Assembly: GCA_030018055.1 (NCBI GenBank)
Contig: JASEGN010000010.1
Span: 1-18,006, forward strand
DNA from: Candidatus Aenigmatarchaeota archaeon
GTDB lineage: Archaea > Aenigmatarchaeota > Aenigmatarchaeia > CG10238-14 > SCSR01
DNA length: 18,006 nt
Direction of reading: 5' to 3'
Shown: one piece after another, positions 7,128 to 12,554 of the stretch
Position numbering within the stretch: position 1 is the first letter of the stretch
Layout of the letters: the number at the start of each line of letters is the position of its first letter
Notes under the pieces: model-generated
Database searches by the model: none
What the model saw: the letters and a program-made list of their open reading frames with translations, nothing else
Told to the model about the DNA's origin: nothing
Made by a program: the position numbers and the translations under genes

Positions 7128-7990
7128 AATTTATACCAATTAATTGAGTTTTTTCTTAAAATTTTATCTTTTGCTGATCGACTAATGTTACTATTATTTA
7201 TATAATCTAATTCGTTTTTATAAGATAGTCCGTATGGTTCATCACTACCCCATATTATTTTATCTTCAAAGCCATCTTCTACTAAAGTACTTATTATTTC
7301 CACCGGACTTTTATTAATTAGTTTTTCATCAAATAACTTTGCATGATAATCTTTCCAAACTTCCTTTATAGACAATCCAGAAGTGTCCAGCATAACATTA
7401 TCCAAATTTAGTGCCTCTTCAAGTTTTTTATGTAATCTTCCGAGATGCGCAAAAACAAAACGCACATTTTTATTTTCTTTAGCTAATTTTAATGCAGGTT
7501 CAAGAGATATACTAATATTCTTTTCTATCAATTCTGCTTCTTTATCGCTACCAATATGTAATACCAAGGGTATGTCATTATTTTCAAGTGTTTTTAGTAT
7601 TTTTTGATCTAGTTTTTTTGGTTCATATTGAACTGTTCTCGTATGTAATTTTAATCCTCTGAGATTATATTTATTAATAAGTTCGAGCGCATAGTCTATA
7701 CTTTTTTTGTCTAATGGATTAAATGCTGGTATAAAATACAATCTATTCTCATATCTTTGAGCATCATTGAAAAGTTTATTATTTTCTTTATGATACCAAA
7801 AATCATCTTTTCCGAATTGACATAGTGGCGAAGGAAATGGAAATATGATAGCCTTGGATATTCTTAACTTATTCATTTTAAAAACATATTCTTTTATGTT
7901 TTGTTTTTGCAAAGTTCCGTTAAAATTTAAGATACCATTTTTAATGCCAAAAATGTCTTTTCCTATGTGAACATGCGAATCTATTATCAT
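7124..7990 (-). CDS. Amidohydrolase-family metal-dependent hydrolase
   Basis: This 288-residue TIM-barrel hydrolase belongs to the amidohydrolase-2 group. It starts IIDSHVHIG, with the metal-binding HxH pair (His6, His8). GLKLH follows (Lys114, His116), then PLVLHIG (His145), FVFAHLG (His182) and IIWGSDEPYG with the catalytic Asp250. These are the expected metal and catalytic positions, so it should be an active hydrolase or decarboxylase. It overlaps both neighbours by ATGA (7987-7990 and 7124-7127), so it is translationally coupled within the island operon. In this setting it could trim a peptide or open an amide in a modified product; this is inference, since the family has very broad substrates. 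Confidence 0.82.
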   Translation of the reverse strand: MIIDSHVHIGKDIFGIKNGILNFNGTLQKQNIKEYVFKMNKLRISKAIIFPFPSPLCQFGKDDFWYHKENNKLFNDAQRYENRLYFIPAFNPLDKKSIDYALELINKYNLRGLKLHTRTVQYEPKKLDQKILKTLENNDIPLVLHIGSDKEAELIEKNISISLEPALKLAKENKNVRFVFAHLGRLHKKLEEALNLDNVMLDTSGLSIKEVWKDYHAKLFDEKLINKSPVEIISTLVEDGFEDKIIWGSDEPYGLSYKNELDYINNSNISRSAKDKILRKNSINWYKL

Positions 7991-8805
7991 ATCAAAAACC
8001 TTACATATTCTTCTGTTTCTGTAAAACCTATTTTTTTATACAACTTATGCGCAGGACTATTTTCAACGACATAAAGTTGTAATTTTTTAAAACCTTCTGA
8101 AAACAGATAATTTGATAATTTTAATAAGACCTTTGTAGCGAATCCTTTTCTTCTTGTATCCTTTTTAGTATAAACATTTCCAATCATCGCAATATCATCA
8201 TAACGAAATAATGTACCTGCTATAGATAATAATTTATTTTCATTGAAATACCCAAAAAATACTTCTGTATCTAGAGATTTTTTAACCCATTCCTCTAAAC
8301 CCTTATCTGTTTCAGTACTATCTTCAAATAATTTATTAATATCTGGTATGTTATTTGATGAAAGTTTTTTTGTTTCTCCGTCAGAAACAAAATGTAACGA
8401 ATTGTTAATATTTTTTTCTTCTAATGTCATCAGATATATGTTATCCTTACTTCTATATTTTTTATATCTGTATTCTATATCAGTAGAATATCGTCTTGGT
8501 GACACTATTCTGAAATTATCATTATAAGGAATTGCATTAACAAGATATTTAGCAATTTGATGAGTTTCAGCTCTGAGATGAACTGATGGCAAAGTTGGAA
8601 CACCATACCACAGTAACATTACTCCTTTTGTAATATTATTATCTATTGCTATCAAAAAATCCGCTTCTTGTGGATATAATTTTTCTAAATCAAAAAGAAG
8701 AAGTGCGTTTTCGTCTTTCTCTTTCCTTAAATAATTATATAAACTGTTTTTGTTCTCAGTATTTATTTTCTCATATTTCACTGCCTGTGTAAGATATTTA
8801 TTCAT
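7987..8805 (-). CDS. GNAT-family N-acetyltransferase (272 aa)
   Basis: The C-terminal 100 residues form a GNAT domain: IGNVYTKKDT, then the acetyl-CoA pyrophosphate loop RRKGFA (residues 218-223), then LQLYVVENSPAHKLYKKIGF. The N-terminal 150 residues have a degenerate layout (IAIDNNITKGVMLLWYG) that may be a second, inactive GNAT-like half. The ATG follows the radical SAM stop directly and has a strong ribosome site (GGAGGT about ten bases upstream), so it is an operon gene. It would transfer an acyl group from CoA to an amine, plausibly to the product or intermediate of this cluster or as self-protection. The substrate is unknown. Confidence 0.8.
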   Translation of the reverse strand: MNKYLTQAVKYEKINTENKNSLYNYLRKEKDENALLLFDLEKLYPQEADFLIAIDNNITKGVMLLWYGVPTLPSVHLRAETHQIAKYLVNAIPYNDNFRIVSPRRYSTDIEYRYKKYRSKDNIYLMTLEEKNINNSLHFVSDGETKKLSSNNIPDINKLFEDSTETDKGLEEWVKKSLDTEVFFGYFNENKLLSIAGTLFRYDDIAMIGNVYTKKDTRRKGFATKVLLKLSNYLFSEGFKKLQLYVVENSPAHKLYKKIGFTETEEYVRFLI

Positions 8806-9807
8806 TTAACTTGACCTCCAACAAAATGGGTCTGATGCATAAAAATCACCATATTCTGCCAATGCTGATGCTCTGCAACCACCTTTGCAGATTTCTTTAT
8901 GACTGCATCTAGAGCATTTTCCCTTTAGTTGTGAAACATCCAGATTCCTGAATTTTTTGAAAATTTCAGCATTCCTCCATATTTCAATAAATTTATCTTT
9001 CTTAAGATTTCCTGCAGGAATAGTCACATATTCACAAGGTGTAACAGTTCCGTCTGGCTTTATACCGCACTGAGTTTTTCCGCATTCACAAACTGGAGCA
9101 AATTCTTTTTTTAATAGCAAAGGATCCAAACCGAACATATATGTACATTCTGGTTTTATTGTCATATCAGGATATTCCTTAGACTTATTTCTTAAAATAT
9201 TATAGGCATGAAAAAGTTTTTGGGGTGATGGTGACAGATGCATCCAATTTTCTCTTGCTCTACCATACATTACCAAACGTCTTGTTGAAAACTTCCTTAT
9301 GCCAAGCTTATATGCAAAATCCAGTGTTTCTGAGATACTATCAATATTATGTGACATCAGTGTTGTAACAATCGCAACATTTAATTTTTCGTCTAAAAGG
9401 TTTTTGATTCCTCTGATTGTTTTATCAAACGTTCCAATTCCTCTTACTTTTTCATGCAATAGCTTATCTGAACTATCTAAACTAACTTGTACTGTATCAA
9501 TTCCAGTTTGGGATAATTTTTTTGCTACATCATTTGTTATAAGAGTTGCATTAGTACTTAAAATTGTTGTAATTTTTTTATCACATGCATATTTTAAAAT
9601 ATCAAAAATATCTTCTCTAACCAGTGGTTCTCCACCCGTTATTTTTAAAAGCATTATATTTGATTCACTCAGTTGATCTATTATATTTCTTGCCTCATCT
9701 GTAGAAAGTTCATCCTTTATTTCATATGCAAAGCAATGCTCGCATTTTAAATTACAGCGGTGTGTTATTTGCCACCAAACAAAAATTGGATACTCTGGAC
9801 TTGTCAT
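8806..9807 (-). CDS. Radical SAM/SPASM peptide- or cofactor-maturation enzyme (PqqE/MftC-like)
   Basis: This 333-residue enzyme carries the radical SAM motif CNLKCEHC (Cys18, 22, 25) and KITGGEP (58-61). Its C-terminal SPASM region has cysteines at 240, 242, 247, 258, 298, 301, 307, 311 and 329, sufficient for two auxiliary Fe-S clusters. This is the architecture of PqqE, MftC and anaerobic sulfatase-maturase relatives, which act on peptide substrates. CGIKPDGTVTPCEYV and CSRCSHKEICKGGCRA are typical SPASM spacings. It follows the 20-residue peptide gene by 27 bases and shares an operon with a PqqD-like protein, which suggests a role as peptide maturase. A heme or other cofactor substrate remains possible. 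Confidence 0.88.
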   Translation of the reverse strand: MTSPEYPIFVWWQITHRCNLKCEHCFAYEIKDELSTDEARNIIDQLSESNIMLLKITGGEPLVREDIFDILKYACDKKITTILSTNATLITNDVAKKLSQTGIDTVQVSLDSSDKLLHEKVRGIGTFDKTIRGIKNLLDEKLNVAIVTTLMSHNIDSISETLDFAYKLGIRKFSTRRLVMYGRARENWMHLSPSPQKLFHAYNILRNKSKEYPDMTIKPECTYMFGLDPLLLKKEFAPVCECGKTQCGIKPDGTVTPCEYVTIPAGNLKKDKFIEIWRNAEIFKKFRNLDVSQLKGKCSRCSHKEICKGGCRASALAEYGDFYASDPFCWRSS

Positions 9808-9833
9808 AATTACACTACCTTAAAAAAATAAAC

Positions 9834-9859
9834 CTTAACAAGTTGCAAAACTTGTTAAG
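9834..9859 (-). promoter_or_regulatory. Hairpin with T-run: candidate attenuator or processing site
   Basis: CTTAACAAGTT pairs perfectly with AACTTGTTAAG (11 bp) around a four-base loop (TTGC on the transcribed strand). On the minus strand a T-rich run follows directly (about 9822-9833). It sits at the end of the 20-residue peptide ORF and before the radical SAM gene, so it could terminate part of the transcripts or stabilise the upstream RNA. Rho-independent-type hairpins are not standard in archaea, but U-tracts do terminate there. Confidence 0.55.
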
Positions 9860-9897
9860 CGGGAAATCATTTGTGGGGTTTTATATTTCTTGGACAT
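9835..9897 (-). CDS. Candidate 20-aa precursor peptide upstream of the radical SAM gene
   Basis: A minus-strand ATG frame encodes 20 residues, MSKKYKTPQMISRLTSFATC, with a basic N-terminus and a Thr/Ser/Cys-containing C-terminus. TTTAAATA (9920-9927) is centred 26-27 bases before the ATG, ideal for a leaderless archaeal transcript. The stop codon lies 27 bases before the radical SAM/SPASM ATG. Its last codons lie in a perfect hairpin followed by a T-run, an arrangement seen where a precursor is made in excess over its modifying enzymes. The reading as a modified-peptide precursor is an inference; it could instead be a short leader or chance. Confidence 0.5.
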   Translation of the reverse strand: MSKKYKTPQMISRLTSFATC

Positions 9898-9919
9898 GAT
9901 AATTACTGTGATCGTTAAA

Positions 9920-9927
9920 TATTTAAA
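9920..9927 (-). promoter_or_regulatory. TATA box for the 20-aa peptide and radical SAM transcript
   Basis: Minus-strand TTTAAATA is centred 26-27 bases before the peptide ATG at 9897. It implies an internal promoter after the ThrRS gene. The same octamer occurs at the same distance before the 36-residue peptide at 11525. Confidence 0.55.
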
Positions 9928-9960
9928 TGTATCATGAATCGCTAATTAACGATTACAAAT

Positions 9961-11349
9961 TCATACAAATGGAGGTATTTTTGATAATTGAATTGGAAAA
10001 TATGGCTTTATTTTTGGTTTATTTCCGATTTCTGTTTGAAGTGATTTTATAAATTCTTCCAAAGACATATTTTTCATTTCTTTTCTACATCTATCTCTTA
10101 TTGAAAGCAATCCTGTGGTTTTTTCTCTTTCTCCGGCAACTAATGTATAATTGACCCAATCCTTCTCTGAAGTAGAAACCTTTTTTCCGACAGATTCATC
10201 TCTATCATCGATTTCTGTCCTGATCATATTATCATATAATTTTTTACCTATGCTAAAAGCAAACTCATTATATTTTTCTGATACTGGTATAACTCTTACC
10301 TGTGTCGGTGCAACCCATAGTGGCAATGTAGGGGCTTCTCCCTTCATCGCTTTTATCGCAGCTGTATCAAATAATGTATATAAATATCTTTCTATTGTTC
10401 CTATGAGAGCAGTATGAATTATAGGTGGATATATTTCTGTAGAACCATTTTTATACTTTATTCCAAACCTTTTTGCGTTTCCAATATCTATTTGGAATGT
10501 TGCTATTTCTCTAGGTTTTTGGACACTATCTATTATATGATGCTCAACATTTATGACCCAGTAATATTTTTCAGACGGAACGAAACGAAGTAAAACTGGT
10601 TTTTGCTCTATTTTTAATAGATCTTTCATATATTCTCGATTTTCATTAAAAAATGATTCTGTTAAATTATAAATATTCACAAGATTTCTGCCCAGATTAC
10701 TCTGATATTCTTCAAGTATTTTCTTATGAACTTCTACACTGATTTTTTTTGATTCCTCAATATTTTTTGAAATTATATGCAAATCTGGCATGTTCATTCT
10801 TCTTGTTCTGAATCCAAGAAGCAATTCCCCCGATTGTTCTAATCTATAAGAATCAGCATTCTCGTATACACCAAAAGGAAGATGTCTCACCGATATATTC
10901 CAGTGTTTTATTGCCGCAAATTGCTGATGACAGGCGGCATATCTTAATATATATTTTTCCTTTTCATCTTCAATTTGATAAAGTCTATCACCGAATAAAA
11001 CCGCATGTTCACGTACTGCAGGCTCGCTTAACTTAAACATATTCGTGCCTCTTATCCTATAAATTGGTATATTTAGTGATGTTGCTTTATCCCAAGCATA
11101 GTCAGAAATCAAATCAAACATAAGAGCTGCCTTAGGTTGATAACGCATATGCCCTTTATCAGACATCTCTTCCCAATCTATACCAAATTTTTTAAGATAA
11201 GGGAGATTTCTCGGGAAACTTGTCTCTCCAGATGATTTTGAAAGTACTTCTTTATCAACAAGGCATTTTAGATCAGAATTCTCACCATAACTGAATTCTT
11301 CTACATCAAATAGTTCATCTTCAGGCGTGTAAATCATGTATTCATTCAT
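9961..11349 (-). CDS. Threonyl-tRNA synthetase-like protein lacking an editing domain
   Basis: This is a class II synthetase of 462 residues with the ThrRS catalytic and anticodon-binding domains. Visible features, numbered from this start: the zinc ligands Cys140 (YAAC), His191 (MPDLH) and His312 (PPIIHTALIG); a motif 2 region SYRLEQSGEL with Arg169; and the motif 3 region HTALIGTIERYL. The C-terminal PLWVAPTQVRVIPV begins the anticodon-binding domain. The roughly 150-residue archaeal N-terminal editing domain is absent, as in the catalytic-only ThrRS of some Crenarchaeota. A GGGAG sequence shortly before the ATG at 11349 and a TATA box at 11381-11388 rule against the upstream ATG at 11391. 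In the island it may be a resistant duplicate, an aminoacyl-tRNA donor, or the ordinary enzyme; the sequence does not decide. Confidence 0.85.
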   Translation of the reverse strand: MNEYMIYTPEDELFDVEEFSYGENSDLKCLVDKEVLSKSSGETSFPRNLPYLKKFGIDWEEMSDKGHMRYQPKAALMFDLISDYAWDKATSLNIPIYRIRGTNMFKLSEPAVREHAVLFGDRLYQIEDEKEKYILRYAACHQQFAAIKHWNISVRHLPFGVYENADSYRLEQSGELLLGFRTRRMNMPDLHIISKNIEESKKISVEVHKKILEEYQSNLGRNLVNIYNLTESFFNENREYMKDLLKIEQKPVLLRFVPSEKYYWVINVEHHIIDSVQKPREIATFQIDIGNAKRFGIKYKNGSTEIYPPIIHTALIGTIERYLYTLFDTAAIKAMKGEAPTLPLWVAPTQVRVIPVSEKYNEFAFSIGKKLYDNMIRTEIDDRDESVGKKVSTSEKDWVNYTLVAGEREKTTGLLSIRDRCRKEMKNMSLEEFIKSLQTEIGNKPKIKPYFPIQLSKIPPFV

Positions 11350-11380
11350 TTTACTCCCTAATGTTAATAACGATACAAAC

Positions 11381-11388
11381 TTTATAAA
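11381..11388 (-). promoter_or_regulatory. TATA box for the ThrRS-like gene
   Basis: TTTATAAA is centred about 35 bases before the ATG at 11349, putting the transcription start roughly ten bases before it and leaving the GGGAG ribosome site in the leader. Confidence 0.5.
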
Positions 11389-11414
11389 CATAAATTCTTA
11401 TGAGAATCATATCT

Positions 11415-11525
11415 TCAATCTACTGCGCCTCCAGCGATGCCTCTAAGTTGTTCAACACAATGACTTATTACATTTTTCATGTCAATTTGTGTTTTTTTGT
11501 TAATTTGCTCGTCGTTAGTTTTCAT
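11415..11525 (-). CDS. Candidate 36-aa precursor peptide at the head of the island
   Basis: A minus-strand ATG frame encodes 36 residues. The first half is polar and charged (MKTNDEQINKKTQID) and the second half ends CVEQLRGIAGGAVD, with one Cys and a Gly/Ala-rich tail. This leader-plus-small-residue-core layout is typical of ribosomally made modified peptides. TTTAAATA (11549-11556) is centred 27-28 bases before the ATG, fitting a leaderless transcript, and is the same octamer that precedes the 20-residue peptide. It ends 65 bases before the ThrRS-like gene. The cluster contains a PqqD-like leader-binding domain and a radical SAM/SPASM enzyme, which is the context for this call. Without homologues it remains a candidate. 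Confidence 0.5.
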   Translation of the reverse strand: MKTNDEQINKKTQIDMKNVISHCVEQLRGIAGGAVD

Positions 11526-11548
11526 GTTTCTATAGTTGCGTTCTTAAT

Positions 11549-11556
11549 TATTTAAA
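11549..11556 (-). promoter_or_regulatory. TATA box for the 36-aa peptide
   Basis: Minus-strand TTTAAATA is centred 27-28 bases before the ATG at 11525. It is the most upstream promoter found for the island operon. Confidence 0.55.
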
Positions 11557-11745
11557 GGTTGCTCTCTTTTGTTCTACCCCCCCCACATATGTCACCCCTT
11601 AAATAATTGTGTAAAATAAATGATACAGGATAAAAAAGAAAGCAAATATAAAATTTTTATTCTTGGAAAAGAACTACTAGAGACAATAACTTTAGAGATG
11701 TTTCCTAAAGATAAAGATTATGAGTAAAAATAAACTTAGAAAATT

Positions 11746-11895
11746 ATGGAAGTCCGCAGACTTTCGCTTTACCTAAAAAATAGATCAGGTTACGCTCCCG
11801 GCTTCACAGAAAAACTCCAACCGACAACGAAAACTCTGAAATGCTTCACATTTCCTCTAGCATTGGTTAAGAGGTTTTTCTGGTTATATACTTGA
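11746..11895. ncRNA. Candidate structured RNA or element relic (strand uncertain)
   Basis: This stretch is visibly richer in G and C than its surroundings (about 41 percent by hand count). It has nested inverted repeats: AAGTC/GACTT around CGCA (11750-11763), CAGAAAAAC pairing with GTTTTTCTG about 60 bases later, and GAAATG/CATTTC around CTTCA inside. The plus strand is also open for 49 residues (starting MEVRRLSLYLKNRSG), and the minus strand is partly open as well. It could be a small RNA, a relic of a mobile element or a small protein; I cannot identify it with a known family. Confidence 0.3.
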
Positions 11896-11915
11896 GGTGA
11901 GCAGACGACCGAAAG

Positions 11916-11924
11916 ATTTATATA
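11916..11924 (+). promoter_or_regulatory. TATA box of the DUF5320-DUF134-CcdA operon
   Basis: ATTTATATA is a near-consensus archaeal TATA box centred about 26 bases before about 11946, the expected transcription start. The start would fall within the adjoining 22-bp palindrome. Confidence 0.65.
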
Positions 11925-11926
11925 GT

Positions 11927-11948
11927 ATTATGAATATATATTCATAAT
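11927..11948. promoter_or_regulatory. Perfect 22-bp palindrome: likely operator
   Basis: The half-site ATTATGAATAT is followed directly by its exact reverse complement. It lies between the TATA box and, or over, the transcription start, the classic place for a repressor to block an archaeal promoter. The operon includes a DUF134 helix-turn-helix protein, so autoregulation is plausible. Confidence 0.65.
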
Positions 11949-11967
11949 TAAAGTATGAGGTGATAAA

Positions 11968-12177
11968 ATGCCTTGGATGGACGGAACAGGACCATGGTGG
12001 CTGCAAAGAGGATTTAGACGGCCCTACTGGAGGCCCTGCTGGTGGTATTGGAGATTGCCTAAAATAAGACCAGTAACTTTAACCAGAGAGGAAGAAAAGA
12101 AAATCCTCGAAGAAGAACTTAAAGAAATAGATTTGGAAAAGCAAGAGATAGAGAAAAGATTGAAAGAAATAGGCTAA
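11968..12177 (+). CDS. DUF5320-like small protein with Trp-rich N-terminus
   Basis: This 69-residue protein starts MPWMDGTGPWW, an N-terminus like the DUF5320 family (usually MPGxDGTGP). Seven Trp and several Arg fall in the first 28 residues, followed by a Glu/Lys-rich C-terminal coiled coil of about 30 residues (REEEKKILEEELKEIDLEKQ). DUF5320 proteins usually accompany DUF134 regulators and NifX/NifB-type Fe-S proteins in anaerobes; their role is not established. A full ribosome site, GAGGTGAT (11957-11964), precedes the ATG. It is the first gene of the operon, and a U-rich stretch follows its stop. Confidence 0.75.
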   Translation: MPWMDGTGPWWLQRGFRRPYWRPCWWYWRLPKIRPVTLTREEEKKILEEELKEIDLEKQEIEKRLKEIG

Positions 12178-12227
12178 GTCTTTTATCTCTTGCTTTTTTA
12201 TCTTTGTAAATCTAAATAGGCTAATAT

Positions 12228-12554
12228 ATGGTAAGGCCAAGAGTTTGTAGGAGAATATTTTCAGAGCCTGTTGTTACTTATTTTAAGCCAAGGGGCATTC
12301 CTTTATCTGATTTAGAGGAATCTATTCTAACTCTCGATGAATTTGAAGCTGTGAGACTAAAAGATTTAGAGGGGTTGGAACAAGAAGAATGTGCTAAAAA
12401 AATGAATATTTCACAGCCTACTTTTCATAGACTAATTTTATCAGCCAGGAAAAAAATTGCCGATGGAATAGTAAATGGAAAGGCCATTAAAATTGAGGGT
12501 GGATATTTTATAATTGGTAGGGGTTTCCGCCATAGGAGAGGTTTACAAAGATGA
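12228..12554 (+). CDS. DUF134 (COG1342) helix-turn-helix DNA-binding protein
   Basis: This 108-residue protein has the DUF134 signature. It starts MVRPRVCRRI, then has YFKPRGIPLSDLEESILTLD and EFEAVRLKDLEGLEQEECA. A sigma-70 region-4-like helix-turn-helix follows (AKKMNISQPTFHRLILSARK), with a final KIEGGYF strand. Length and order match the family. Members are presumed regulators near Fe-S and thiol-related genes. It starts 50 bases after the DUF5320-like gene, and its stop overlaps the next ATG (ATGA at 12551-12554). It is a good candidate to bind the 22-bp palindrome upstream of the operon. Confidence 0.88.
   Translation: MVRPRVCRRIFSEPVVTYFKPRGIPLSDLEESILTLDEFEAVRLKDLEGLEQEECAKKMNISQPTFHRLILSARKKIADGIVNGKAIKIEGGYFIIGRGFRHRRGLQR

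Larger units (their letters stand above)
11526..11967. other. Intergenic stretch between the island and the DUF5320 operon
   Basis: It holds the island promoter, a run of eight C (11577-11584), a weak plus-strand 35-residue ORF (11620-11727, MIQDKKESKYKIFILG start) without a well-placed promoter, a richer-GC structured stretch (11746-11895), and the TATA box and palindrome of the next operon. Confidence 0.5.

Noticed and set aside
11391..11391. Upstream ATG of the ThrRS-like frame
   Set aside because: It lies at the TATA box, and a ribosome site precedes the ATG at 11349.
11620..11727. 35-aa plus-strand ORF as a third precursor peptide
   Set aside because: Opposite strand to the island, TATA-like sequence too close to the ATG, no leader-core layout.
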